A DNA stretch of 34,585 nucleotides from Paracoccaceae bacterium (GTDB taxonomy: Bacteria; Pseudomonadota; Alphaproteobacteria; Rhodobacterales; Rhodobacteraceae). The translations under genes were made by a program, and so were the position numbers. Positions 9,920-18,939 of the stretch are shown here, one piece after another (position 1 is the first letter of the stretch; the number at the start of each line of letters is the position of its first letter). The stretch spans positions 1-34,585 of the forward strand of contig CACPHA010000018.1 of assembly GCA_902633655.1 (NCBI GenBank), read 5' to 3'. The notes under the pieces were generated by a model. That model ran no database searches. It had not been told where the DNA came from and was given only the letters and a program-made list of their open reading frames with translations.

Positions 9920-11671
9920 ATGTCAGAAAACGCACCAGGCTACCAGGTCCTCGCCCGTAAATACCGTCCAGAAACATTCATGGACCTTGTAGGCCAAGAT
10001 GTAATGGTACGTACACTGCAAAATGCCTTTGAAGCAGAGCGAATTGCGCAAGCATTTATAATGACAGGTATTCGAGGAACTGGCAAAACTACAACAGCGC
10101 GGATTATCGCCAAGGGTATGAATTGCATCGGTACCGATGGTTTGGGCGGACCAACAACAAACCCATGTGGCCAATGTGAAAACTGTTTGGCAATTATGGC
10201 TGGGCGTCATGTGGATGTCATGGAAATGGACGCCGCCAGTCGCACTGGCGTGGACGACATTCGCGAAATAATTGATAGCGTCCATTATCGCGCAGCCACT
10301 GCTCGCTACAAGATCTACATCATAGATGAAGTGCATATGCTTTCGAACAACGCTTTCAATGCACTACTAAAAACCTTGGAAGAGCCCCCCAAGCATGTAA
10401 AATTTATATTTGCTACCACAGAAATCCGCAAGGTGCCTGTAACGGTCCTATCCAGATGCCAGCGTTTTGACCTACGCCGGATAGAACCTGAAGTAATGAT
10501 GGCATTATTGCAAAAAATCGCATCGGCAGAAAACGCCTCTATTACAAAGGAAGCTTTGGCACTAATCACGCGTGCTGCAGAGGGCTCCGCAAGAGACGCT
10601 CAATCGCTGCTGGATCAAGCGATTAGTCATGGCGCAGGTGAAACAACCGTTGATCAGGTCAGAGCGATGCTTGGGCTTGCGGATCGAGGCCGAGTTATGG
10701 ATATGTTTGATATGATAATGAAGGGTGATGCAAGCGGAGCATTGGGAGAACTAGGCGCACAATATTCAGATGGAGCTGATCCATTGGCTGTTTTGCGCGA
10801 TTTGGCAGAAATCACTCATTGGGTTTCCGTTGTAAAAATCACACCCAGCTCTGCAGACGATCCGACAGTATCACCAGACGACCGTGTGAGAGGAAAAGCA
10901 TTTGCTGAAAATCTTCCGATGCGCGTTTTAACCAGGGCATGGCAAATGCTTTTAAAAGCTTTAGAAGAAGTTGCAAAGGCGCCCAATTCCATGATGGCTG
11001 CAGAAATGGCCATTATCCGCCTTACTCATGTCGCAGACTTACCAACACCTGACGAGCTAATCCAAAAGTTAAAACATATTCCTCAACAAAGATCTTCGGG
11101 CGGTCAATCTAGTGAAGCTTCAGGACAAAATCAGCAGTCTCGAGAGTCTAGTAGCCCATCATCTTCTGAAATCACAAGTGGTACAATCGCATCGGTCATG
11201 AGTCCGGCAATTGCCCTATCACAAGAGCAAGCGCTATTACACTATCCAACCTTTGATCATGTTGTGACACTTATCCGAAATCAGCGCGAAATTGCGCTAC
11301 TAATGGATGTTGAAAATCATGTTCAGTTGGTGAAATACAAAGCCGGCCAAATTGAGTTTCAACCAACATCCGCTGCGCCTTCAGATTTAGCGCAGCGCCT
11401 TAGCAGTCGACTACAGATGTGGACGGGGTTTAGATGGGCCGTAAGCCTTGTAAATGCTAAAGGAGCACCCACTATCGCAGTGCAGAAACGTGCTGAAAAA
11501 GATGCGCTTAAACAGGAAGTCGCTGAGAACCCAATTGTTAAAGCAATCTTTACCAACTTTTCAAAGGCTAATATTTCAAGTATCAAAACACCCAAAGCTC
11601 TGGCTTTAGAAGCTAAATTTACAGCGCTTCCAGAATTGGAGGAGGAATGGGATCCTTTCGAGGAAGGTTGA
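9920..11671 (+). CDS. dnaX: DNA polymerase III subunits gamma and tau
   Basis: The clamp-loader ATPase of the replisome, 583 residues. The AAA+ core has Walker A GIRGTGKTT at 50-58, a zinc-binding set (C69, C83, C86, C89; NPCGQCENC) and Walker B IYIIDEVHM at 132-140. It also has the LLKTLEEPPKHVKFIFATTE sensor region at about 149-168 and an SRC-type arginine finger (VLSRCQRFDLR). Residues ~387-425 are a Ser/Gln-rich linker before the tau-like C-terminal domain. The ATG has AAGGG 5 bp upstream. I did not find a convincing E. coli-type slippery heptamer, so whether a separate gamma form is made is open. In many alphaproteobacteria ybaB and recR follow dnaX; here an 850-bp gene-free gap follows instead. 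Confidence 0.96.
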   Translation: MSENAPGYQVLARKYRPETFMDLVGQDVMVRTLQNAFEAERIAQAFIMTGIRGTGKTTTARIIAKGMNCIGTDGLGGPTTNPCGQCENCLAIMAGRHVDVMEMDAASRTGVDDIREIIDSVHYRAATARYKIYIIDEVHMLSNNAFNALLKTLEEPPKHVKFIFATTEIRKVPVTVLSRCQRFDLRRIEPEVMMALLQKIASAENASITKEALALITRAAEGSARDAQSLLDQAISHGAGETTVDQVRAMLGLADRGRVMDMFDMIMKGDASGALGELGAQYSDGADPLAVLRDLAEITHWVSVVKITPSSADDPTVSPDDRVRGKAFAENLPMRVLTRAWQMLLKALEEVAKAPNSMMAAEMAIIRLTHVADLPTPDELIQKLKHIPQQRSSGGQSSEASGQNQQSRESSSPSSSEITSGTIASVMSPAIALSQEQALLHYPTFDHVVTLIRNQREIALLMDVENHVQLVKYKAGQIEFQPTSAAPSDLAQRLSSRLQMWTGFRWAVSLVNAKGAPTIAVQKRAEKDALKQEVAENPIVKAIFTNFSKANISSIKTPKALALEAKFTALPELEEEWDPFEEG

Positions 11672-12521
11672 ACCGCCTCAGCTGAAAAAGCAGCTTCCAC
11701 TCCTCTAACCAAAAAAATTGTATTAATCTCACTTTTGGATTTCAATACTATCCGGCATAGATGCTTATAGGCGTTTTGTGCATGCGACTATCGTGGAGCG
11801 GCAAGAGAACCAAAAGAAGTTTGCTCGCCCCTTCCGGGGAATTCCATTGTAGTAATAAAGTACGTCAAATACTCACTTGAACCAAGTAGACATCATGCAA
11901 AATTTTTAGTAAAGTCACTGACCGGGAGCGAATTGTTACAGGTTTTTTGATCATAATCGGGTTTATTTTTCTTATTCCGTTTTTGGTTTTTTATAAGCAG
12001 CCTACTAATTGTGATTTGTATGAAAGCATTACTGAGTAAGCGAAAATTCAATCTCAGAAATACTTCTTTCTCCACTTCTCAATCTGTTATCATCACGATC
12101 ATAACCCATCATTTATTTGCTTAAGTCCTTTTGGTGCCACTGCCCTCTAGAATGCTATTTAGTATCTGAAAAATTGAAGATTGCCATCTCAATTAAAACA
12201 GGTTTAACCCAAATTAAAGTCTGGCTGTTAAGACTAAATCCCAGAGCCTGACACTCAAGGTTTTCCGCAAACTTACAGTATCTTTCAATTGTTTGGCAAA
12301 TATCCAAAAAATATTGTTTTAAACTTCGGTGTTAATGTTTCAAAAATAGGCCTGAATATTTTTACCGGTAGATTTTTGATAGCGATAAGTAAATAACCCC
12401 TTTTGTCGGTTGGAAACAAGACCGCCGTGTGTATTCAGTCCATTTTGATTAAAGAGAGATAATTACCAGCCGGAAGGCATGTATATCATTTTATTTGATT
12501 GCATCAAATTTAAAAGGCATT
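11672..12521. other. 850-bp gene-free region between convergent dnaX and the MttB-family gene
   Basis: No ORF with family-like sequence, codon character or a ribosome site is visible on either strand. The region is AT-rich. It holds a short weak stem, AGCTG/CAGCT (11680-11695), just after dnaX, CCCC-TTCC-GGGG near 11829-11840, and a 7-bp hairpin at 12493-12509. I see no tRNA, terminal repeats or transposase remnant. It is long for a convergent intergenic space in an otherwise compact window. Confidence 0.7.
12493..12509. terminator. Possible terminator hairpin after the MttB-family gene
   Basis: ATTTGAT and ATCAAAT form a perfect 7-bp inverted repeat with a 3-nt loop, ending 12 bp beyond the minus-strand stop codon. 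It is AT-only apart from two G-C pairs and the following minus-strand sequence has no T tract, so it may be a weak terminator or a 3'-end stabilising hairpin. Confidence 0.3.
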
Positions 12522-14081
12522 CTAGAAATCAGTTGGCGCCCCACCTTCAGTTTTACGTCGCTCAACGAACTCTTTGAGTTCGTCATCAATAGCTGGTTCG
12601 ATTGAGGGTGGTGCAAATTCTTCGATAATCTGATTAAATAAAATATGGGCGCGCTCGGTAGTCCAGATACCACCTGCTGCCTCCCAAGCTTCATAGTTTT
12701 GCCAATCAGAAAGGAAGGGTTGGTAAAAAGCCGTCTCATAACGATCTTGGGTATGCTGAGTGCCGAAGAAATGTCCATCGTTACCCACCGCCCGTATCGC
12801 TTCGAAAGCGATGTCATCAGGCTTAGTTGCGTAAGTTTCAGTTTCCATATAGCGCTGGATTTGCTGAAGAATTTCACAATCCATGATGAACTTTTCCGGG
12901 CTTGCTACTAACCCACCTTCAAGCCATCCGGCTGCATGGTAAATCAGGTGTGTACCTGATTGCACAGCCGACCATAGACTATTTGAAGTTTCCCAAATTG
13001 CTTGTCCATCTGGAACATTTGCCGCGCACACTCCAGATGCACGCATCGGCATCTTGTAAAATCTTGCCATCTGGCCAGTCATCTGAGTAGCGCGCATATA
13101 CTCCGGTGTTCCAAATGCTGGTGCACCAGATTTCATATCTACATTTGAGGTAAATGTCCCAATCGCACAAGCAGCTCCAGGCCTTATCCACTGGGCTAAG
13201 GCAACAGCGCAAAGCGCCTCAGCAATGGATTGAGTCACTGCACCTGCCATGGTGACAGGTGCCATGGCACCCGCTAAAGTAAATGGCGTGACTATAAGTC
13301 CCTGATTTCGGCGCGCCATTCGCATCCAGCCATCTAACATCGGATAATCATGTTTTAAGGGCGATGTCGAATTGATGTTAGTGTAAACTTTCGGACTGGC
13401 TTCAAAGTCCTCGTGGCTATGGCCACCCGCGATACGGACCATTTCCATTACATCTTCAACGCGTTCTTTTCCTAACGAATACGCATGTGCCACTTTGTCT
13501 GTGAGCGTAAGCTTGTCATACAAAACATCGAGATGACGCGTACTCGCGTGAAGATCGACCGGTTCAACTGGATAGCCACCAACGAAATGTATACAGTTAA
13601 AATACTGTGAGAGTTTTAGCAGGTTTTTGCACATTTCGCGTGTACCGGAAACTTTTTTCTTAGTAGAATAATCCCAGTAACTGGGTGGGGAAGAAACGTT
13701 ACCGAAAAGGATATGATTTCCTCCTACAGTGAGTTGGCGGTCAGGGTTGCGGGGGGTCAAAGTCCACTCTGAAGGAGCTTTAGAAACCATTTCCATCACA
13801 AAATCGCGGCCCATCCGCACGATATCACCATCAATATCGCAACCCGCCACTTTAAGGATCGCGCGTGCCTCATCATTTAGAAATGCTATACCTATTTCTT
13901 CGAGAATGCGCATGGCCGCCTCATGGATAGCCTGAATACCTTCTTCGCTTAAGGGCTCAGTAGGCTTGTCTCGATTTACAGGTAAACGCCAAGGCATCTG
14001 CTCTATCGAGCGTCCACCCCTCCTTTCGGCATTACCAACCCGGCCGCCGCCACGTCTTCTTTTTGACTTTTGTTCCGTCAT
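12522..14081 (-). CDS. MttB-family (trimethylamine methyltransferase-like) protein, non-pyrrolysine type
   Basis: A 519-residue protein of the MttB superfamily, whose studied members move a methyl group from a quaternary or tertiary amine to a corrinoid protein. Features are a basic Arg/Gly-rich N terminus (KSKRRRGGGRVGNAERRGG), RLPVNRDKPTEPLSEEGIQA, the ILFGNVSSPPSYWD region and a C-terminal part with FFGTQHTQDRYETAFYQPF. The frame is open throughout, so there is no in-frame amber codon where archaeal MttB uses pyrrolysine. The start at ATG 14081 has AAAGGC upstream; a longer frame to 14111 adds ten unlikely residues. No corrinoid protein or activase is adjacent. The substrate is therefore unknown; glycine betaine, proline betaine and carnitine are precedents in the superfamily. 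It probably shares the operon direction with the HAD gene 100 bp upstream. Confidence 0.85.
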   Translation of the reverse strand: MTEQKSKRRRGGGRVGNAERRGGRSIEQMPWRLPVNRDKPTEPLSEEGIQAIHEAAMRILEEIGIAFLNDEARAILKVAGCDIDGDIVRMGRDFVMEMVSKAPSEWTLTPRNPDRQLTVGGNHILFGNVSSPPSYWDYSTKKKVSGTREMCKNLLKLSQYFNCIHFVGGYPVEPVDLHASTRHLDVLYDKLTLTDKVAHAYSLGKERVEDVMEMVRIAGGHSHEDFEASPKVYTNINSTSPLKHDYPMLDGWMRMARRNQGLIVTPFTLAGAMAPVTMAGAVTQSIAEALCAVALAQWIRPGAACAIGTFTSNVDMKSGAPAFGTPEYMRATQMTGQMARFYKMPMRASGVCAANVPDGQAIWETSNSLWSAVQSGTHLIYHAAGWLEGGLVASPEKFIMDCEILQQIQRYMETETYATKPDDIAFEAIRAVGNDGHFFGTQHTQDRYETAFYQPFLSDWQNYEAWEAAGGIWTTERAHILFNQIIEEFAPPSIEPAIDDELKEFVERRKTEGGAPTDF

Positions 14082-14182
14082 GCCTGTTTGCCTTTCATAT
14101 AAAAGCAGCAAAAGCTTTCATTACATACAATTCCCGTTGGAAAACGACAGAATCGGTCGCTAATTTTGTCTCAGGATAATAG

Positions 14183-14887
14183 TTAAAAACGGAATTGTTC
14201 TAAAATTTGAGGTATATGGGAAATATCAGGCAGTACGATGTCTGCGTGATCAACAAGATCAATCTTATTGGCTGGGCCAGTTAGTACACCTATAGTTTTC
14301 ATCCCTGCCCGCCGTCCGGCGATAAGATCGTGTAAACTATCACCAACCATAACAATTTTAGAAGGCTCTATGTGGGTGACCTGCGCAAAAGCGAGTAAGG
14401 GACCGGCGCTAGGCTTTGCGCCATAACCAGTATCATATCCGGCCAAAAAATCTAGATCATAATGAGGGTTTACTTTGACCTGGCCTAAATGTAGGCGAGC
14501 GTTTTCCTCACTATCATTTGTCATAACTCCCACTTTCAGCCGATTCTTGCGTAGAAGTTCAAAGTATTCTTTCAACGGAATTACCTCACAAAGAGGCAAA
14601 TCAATGACCTGTTGGTTCAAGAACTGTTCTAGCGCATCAAGCTGCCAGGTAGGAAGCAGTCGTCCCAGTTGCATCGCAACTTCACCACTGGTTCCAGCAA
14701 TCACGATACTTTGAGGTAAGAGTTCTCCATTTTCTAGATCAAATCCGATCGCTTTCGCAAGTTCTCGTGCAAGCCTTAATTCACCTTTTGATAGTTTTTC
14801 GATTATTTTTAAAGACCACGTATCCCATGTCTTCGAATATCCGAAGAGTGTTCCGTCTTTGTCAAAAATAATTCCGTTTATCTGCAT
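14183..14887 (-). CDS. HAD-family phosphatase, phosphoglycolate phosphatase-like
   Basis: A 234-residue cytosolic hydrolase with the four HAD motifs: DKDGT at 9-13 (nucleophile D9, acid D11), TND at 123-125, K158 in GYGAKPSAGP, and GDSLHD at 182-187. The alpha-helical cap between motifs I and II is of the phosphoglycolate-phosphatase / beta-phosphoglucomutase type. The physiological substrate cannot be read from sequence: phosphoglycolate, a sugar phosphate or a nucleotide are possible. AAGGA lies 10 bp before the ATG. It starts 27 bp after the DUF3572 gene on the same strand, so the two are very likely co-transcribed. Confidence 0.85.
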   Translation of the reverse strand: MQINGIIFDKDGTLFGYSKTWDTWSLKIIEKLSKGELRLARELAKAIGFDLENGELLPQSIVIAGTSGEVAMQLGRLLPTWQLDALEQFLNQQVIDLPLCEVIPLKEYFELLRKNRLKVGVMTNDSEENARLHLGQVKVNPHYDLDFLAGYDTGYGAKPSAGPLLAFAQVTHIEPSKIVMVGDSLHDLIAGRRAGMKTIGVLTGPANKIDLVDHADIVLPDISHIPQILEQFRF

Positions 14888-14914
14888 ACTGACTTAATTC
14901 CTTATTCCAACATT

Positions 14915-15193
14915 TCATGTCCAGTGGGTTTCATTTCCACCTGGGAAAAGCCCATGCACGCACTTAAGCTGTGAAGGGTCAAGGCCTACTGCCTTACAAA
15001 AGCCAACCACCCATTGATCATCCATCAGTATAAAATCTAAAACCGAAAGCAAAAGCGCCGGATCATCCGGCCCGGCTTTCAAGCTTTCAGCGCTACAACC
15101 TGTTGAACCCATAAAAATTGCTAGTAGATCTTCGTCAGCAACAAGCCATCCAAGCGCTTGTAGGGCTATAATCTGTGCAGTTTCGGGTGACAC
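14915..15193 (-). CDS. DUF3572 family protein
   Basis: A protein of about 92 residues matching the alphaproteobacterial DUF3572 family: LQALGWLVADEDLL, FMGSTGCSAESLKA, then SVLDFILMDDQWVVGFCKAV and the terminal LFPGGNETHWT. It is small, acidic and probably alpha-helical, with no known function. I chose a GTG start at 15193, ten bases after AAGGA; the longest frame begins at a TTG (15214) with no ribosome site. It leads a minus-strand group with the HAD phosphatase (27 bp away) and perhaps the MttB-family gene. It is divergent from prpE. Confidence 0.8.
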   Translation of the reverse strand: MSPETAQIIALQALGWLVADEDLLAIFMGSTGCSAESLKAGPDDPALLLSVLDFILMDDQWVVGFCKAVGLDPSQLKCVHGLFPGGNETHWT

Positions 15194-15521
15194 GCTTATA
15201 AAATCCTTAATCAAAAACGGTGTTTTGAGATAGATCTATAAAATTGTAACTGATGTTTAACAAGTTATCCGATAGAGCACTTATGTTGAGCATAAATTTT
15301 ATTCGTTATTCTGCCTTTAAAAGCGGAATTTATTTTAGCCTGAAGCCCAGCATGCAGCTTTAAAGATTAGAAATGGTAAAATTGCAAAATTTGGGAAAAG
15401 AAGGCTGGCACCAAATTTCAAAGGTTTCGCTGAAATTAATAAAAACTACTAAGTGAATGACTTGCAGATCAGCGCAATTGAGGCAATGTTAGTGAAATGT
15501 TTTTATTTGGGGAGTATATCT

Positions 15522-17420
15522 GTGGGGTATTCGCAAATTTATCAGGACTGGCAATCTGATCCTGAAGCTTTCTGGATGGATGCCGCTAAGGCCATTGACT
15601 GGGTCAAAGAACCCACTTTTGCATTAAACGCAGCGCATGATCCCCTTTTTGAATGGTACACAGATGCTAAAGTAAATACTTGCTACAATGCACTGGACAG
15701 GCATGTTCAAAATGGGCGTGCTGATCAAACGGCTATAATTTATGACAGTCCGATGACTGATACCAAAAAGCATATTTCCTATGCGGAGCTTTTGGAGCAG
15801 ACTGCTCAGTTATCTGGAGCGCTAATAGCACGGGGCGTTGAGAAAGGCGATCGTGTCATTATATATATGCCAATGATCCCAGAAACGATTGTCGCTATGC
15901 TTGCCTGTACGAGGATCGGGGCGATTCATTCCGTTGTTTTTGGTGGGTTTGCAGCAAACGAGCTTGCCGTTAGAATCGATGACGCCAGCCCGAAGGTAAT
16001 CTTATCGGCCTCGTGTGGCTTAGAGCCAGGCCGTGTCGTGGCCTACAAACCTTTGATCGATACGGCAATTGAACAAGCATCGCATAAACCCGAAATCGTA
16101 GTGGTCTATCAGCGTGAACAATTGAAGGCAGAACTGCAAGAGAGCTGTGATTATGACTGGTGCGAATTTCAATCAGGTGTAAGTCCAGCCGAATGCCTCC
16201 CTGTAGAAGGCAATCATCCAGCTTACATCCTCTACACATCTGGCACCACAGGCGCCCCGAAAGGTGTCGTTCGTCCAACGGCTGGACATTTAGTAGCCTT
16301 GAACTGGTCAATGAAAAATATCTACAATGTAGATCCGGGGGAGGTATTTTGGGCAGCTTCTGATCTTGGATGGGTTGTAGGGCACAGCTACATTTGCTAC
16401 GCACCCCTTATTCATGGAAATACAACGGTTCTTTTTGAAGGCAAACCAGTCGGCACCCCGGACGCTGGAACGTTCTGGCGTGTCATATCAGAACACAACG
16501 TTCGCAGTTTTTTTACCGCACCGACAGCCTTTCGCGCTATAAAACGGGAAGATCCCAACGGCGTGTTTAAACAGGACTATGACCTAACTTGTCTTAGAGC
16601 ACTTTATCTTGCAGGTGAGCGTGCGGATCCCGATACCATTCATTGGGCGCAAAAACTTTTAGAGGTACCAGTTATAGATCACTGGTGGCAAACGGAAACT
16701 GGCTGGACGATTGCAGGCAACCCAATCGGAATTGAACCGCTTCCAGTTAAGATTGGTAGCCCATCAGTTGCAATGCCAGGCTATGATATCCGAATTCTGG
16801 ATGAGACTGGTAAAAAACTTCCACCTAATACGCTTGGTGCAATTGTGATAAAACTACCACTTCCACCTGGCACCTTCCCAACCCTATGGAACGCTGAGAA
16901 CCGTTTCAAAAATTCCTATCTCAGCGTCTTTCCTGGTTATTACGAGACGGGTGACGCCGGAATGATGGATGAAGATGGATATCTATATGTAATGGCGCGC
17001 ACAGATGACGTAATCAATGTAGCGGGGCATAGACTCTCAACGGGTGCTATGGAAGAGGTACTCGCAAATCACCCAGACGTTGCTGAATGCGCTGTAATTG
17101 GGGTAAACGATACACTTAAAGGCCAATTACCGATCGGCCTACTTTGCCTTACTAAAGGAGTCAATCGACCCCATTCAGAGATCGTTACAGAATGCGTTCA
17201 ACTGATGCGAGATGATATGGGCCCTGTAGCTGCGTTCAAACTCGCCGCAGTTATAGACAGACTGCCTAAAACGCGCTCTGGCAAAATTCTGCGTTCCACC
17301 ATGGCAAAAATAGCAGATAATGAAGCATTCAAAATGCCCGCAACAATCGATGATTCCGCTATCTTGGATGAAATCAAAATAGCTTTGCAGGCTATAGGTT
17401 ACGCAAATGCACCCTCTTGA
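15522..17420 (+). CDS. prpE: Propionyl-CoA synthetase (propionate--CoA ligase)
   Basis: An AMP-forming acyl-CoA synthetase of 632 residues. It has YSQIYQDWQSDPEAFW at the N terminus, as in PrpE, the ATP loop TSGTTGAPKG at about 239-248, and the WWQTETGW adenine-binding motif. The C-terminal lysine of the adenylation half-reaction is K588 in KTRSGKILRS. It activates propionate (and probably acetate less well) for the methylcitrate or methylmalonyl-CoA pathway. The start is a GTG at 15522, preceded by GGGGAG 7 bp away; the open frame extends to 15453, but those 23 residues are not family-like. The upstream segment 15381-15398 (TTGCAAA then TTTGGGAAA) loosely resembles TTTGCAAA sites of short-chain fatty acid regulators, a weak hint. 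The nearest downstream gene is the amidase. Confidence 0.9.
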   Translation: MGYSQIYQDWQSDPEAFWMDAAKAIDWVKEPTFALNAAHDPLFEWYTDAKVNTCYNALDRHVQNGRADQTAIIYDSPMTDTKKHISYAELLEQTAQLSGALIARGVEKGDRVIIYMPMIPETIVAMLACTRIGAIHSVVFGGFAANELAVRIDDASPKVILSASCGLEPGRVVAYKPLIDTAIEQASHKPEIVVVYQREQLKAELQESCDYDWCEFQSGVSPAECLPVEGNHPAYILYTSGTTGAPKGVVRPTAGHLVALNWSMKNIYNVDPGEVFWAASDLGWVVGHSYICYAPLIHGNTTVLFEGKPVGTPDAGTFWRVISEHNVRSFFTAPTAFRAIKREDPNGVFKQDYDLTCLRALYLAGERADPDTIHWAQKLLEVPVIDHWWQTETGWTIAGNPIGIEPLPVKIGSPSVAMPGYDIRILDETGKKLPPNTLGAIVIKLPLPPGTFPTLWNAENRFKNSYLSVFPGYYETGDAGMMDEDGYLYVMARTDDVINVAGHRLSTGAMEEVLANHPDVAECAVIGVNDTLKGQLPIGLLCLTKGVNRPHSEIVTECVQLMRDDMGPVAAFKLAAVIDRLPKTRSGKILRSTMAKIADNEAFKMPATIDDSAILDEIKIALQAIGYANAPS

Positions 17421-17493
17421 CTGTTGCAGGAGAGTTTGCGCTTAAATACGTCTTGCTTAATCTCTAAGTAGGTGTAGCTTTTGTAAGGTCGAA

Positions 17494-18939
17494 ATGAAAG
17501 GGGCGAGCGTGAGTTATAGTGAATTTTGGCGCATGAGCGCAACTGAACAAACAAATGCCCTTAACAAAGGTGATATCAGTTCGGCGGAGGCCGTTAGCTC
17601 CTCTATAGATCGGATGCGAGCTGTGAATGGAGATTTGAACGCGGTGGTTATGAACCTTTCCGAGCAAGCTCTCGAAAGAGCATCGCAACTAGATAACCAA
17701 CGCCAAAAAGGAGATCCATGTGGTCCACTCCATGGCCTCCCAATTACTGTAAAAGTAAATGTTGATCAGGCTGGCTGGGCCACAACAAATGGCATCCAGG
17801 CAATGAAAGATCTAGTTGCACAAGATGATGCGCCAGTTGTGAAAAACCTGCTAGATGCTGGTGCCGTTGTGATCGGGCGTACAAACACACCCGAGTTTTC
17901 CTTCCGAGCGGAAACTGACAATCCAATACACGGGCGTACAAACAATCCTTGGGGACGCCATATTTCTCCCGGCGGTTCCTCCGGTGGAGCAGGTGCTGCT
18001 GTGATGGCTGGCATTGGTGCATTGGCTCATGGGAATGATATTGGCGGCTCACTTCGATTTCCTGCTGCTGCCAATGGAGCTTTTACAGTGAAACCAGGGC
18101 TTGGACGCGTTCCTGCCTGGAACCCTACCCAGAAAGCAGAACGCGGAATGCTTGCTCAATCAATGTCTGTTCAGGGCGTCATTACCCGCTCCGCGTTAGA
18201 TCTAGAATTGGCCATGCCTACTCTAGTCAGGTCCGATCCCAGAGATCCCTTCCACGTTCCTCTACCTTATCGGATGGCGGTAAAATCAAATAATCTTAAA
18301 GTTGCTTACTGGTGCGAAACTCCAGGCTTTGACACACACCCCGCGGTTTACAAAGCCCTAACAGCGGCAGCGGAGGCCCTCAGGGATGCTGGCTATGAAG
18401 TTGAAGAAAAGGAGCCGCCGCTGCTTGAGGAAACTGCTCGGGCTGGCTATGGCGCTCTGTTGGGCGAAGTTGCCGAACTGATGGGCCCAGACATCCGAAA
18501 ATTTGGGTCAGAAACTATTCAGAATATCTTTGCGGAATATTTTCGCCAGTTTCGTCCTGCAAAAGATTTAAATCTACTTAAGGCTATGGCTAAGAGAAGT
18601 CATTACGCCAGACAATGGTCATTGTTCTTATACGACTATCCTCTTTATCTCACACCATTCTTACCTCAACCATATTTTCAACCTGATAGGGACAGAGAGG
18701 GAGAAGAAGGTGTGCGTGAAGTTTTGGGATCAGCGCTATGGTCTTACTCAATGAATTTTGTCGGCTTGCCGGCCGGCAATTTGCCAACATATCTGGCGCA
18801 AATGGAAAGAGGACCCCAACCGATCAATGTACAAATCATTGGTCAGCGGTGGCGAGAAGATGCGGTGGTAGATGCCATGATTGAAATTGAGAAACGTCTA
18901 GGTACGATGTGTGACGCGCTATGGGAGCGTATGGCCTAA
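17494..18939 (+). CDS. Amidase (amidase signature family)
   Basis: A 481-residue enzyme of the amidase signature family. The Ser-cisSer-Lys triad is visible: K87 in LPITVKVN, the cis-Ser in the GGSSGGAGAA loop (S162 or S163), and nucleophile S185 in NDIGGSLRFPAA. The usual HG(L/I)P segment is at about 80-83. It is more like the general short-chain or aryl amidases than GatA: there is no gatB or gatC partner nearby and the C-terminal half is divergent. The amide substrate is unknown. It starts 73 bp after prpE on the same strand, so co-transcription is possible but not shown. An alternative GTG at 17509 has AAGGGG 5 bp upstream and would shorten it by five residues. Confidence 0.87.
   Translation: MKGASVSYSEFWRMSATEQTNALNKGDISSAEAVSSSIDRMRAVNGDLNAVVMNLSEQALERASQLDNQRQKGDPCGPLHGLPITVKVNVDQAGWATTNGIQAMKDLVAQDDAPVVKNLLDAGAVVIGRTNTPEFSFRAETDNPIHGRTNNPWGRHISPGGSSGGAGAAVMAGIGALAHGNDIGGSLRFPAAANGAFTVKPGLGRVPAWNPTQKAERGMLAQSMSVQGVITRSALDLELAMPTLVRSDPRDPFHVPLPYRMAVKSNNLKVAYWCETPGFDTHPAVYKALTAAAEALRDAGYEVEEKEPPLLEETARAGYGALLGEVAELMGPDIRKFGSETIQNIFAEYFRQFRPAKDLNLLKAMAKRSHYARQWSLFLYDYPLYLTPFLPQPYFQPDRDREGEEGVREVLGSALWSYSMNFVGLPAGNLPTYLAQMERGPQPINVQIIGQRWREDAVVDAMIEIEKRLGTMCDALWERMA

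Noticed and set aside
11680-11695. AGCTG/CAGCT hairpin as dnaX terminator
   Set aside because: A five-bp stem without a T tract is too weak to call.
11761-11880. 39-codon plus-strand ORF in the gap after dnaX
   Set aside because: No ribosome site and no recognisable similarity; an ORF of this size is expected by chance in 850 bp.
11893-12075. 60-residue minus-strand ORF in the same gap
   Set aside because: Lys/Asn-rich low-complexity product in AT-rich DNA, no ribosome site seen, no family resemblance.
13247-13268. Repeated GCCATGG palindromes within the MttB-family gene
   Set aside because: They encode the Gly/Ala/Met/Pro/Thr-rich helix AGAMAPVTMAGA; explained by coding sequence.
12522-14081. 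Possible pyrrolysine (amber) codon in the MttB-family gene
   Set aside because: The frame is uninterrupted from start to stop, so there is no in-frame TAG to decode.
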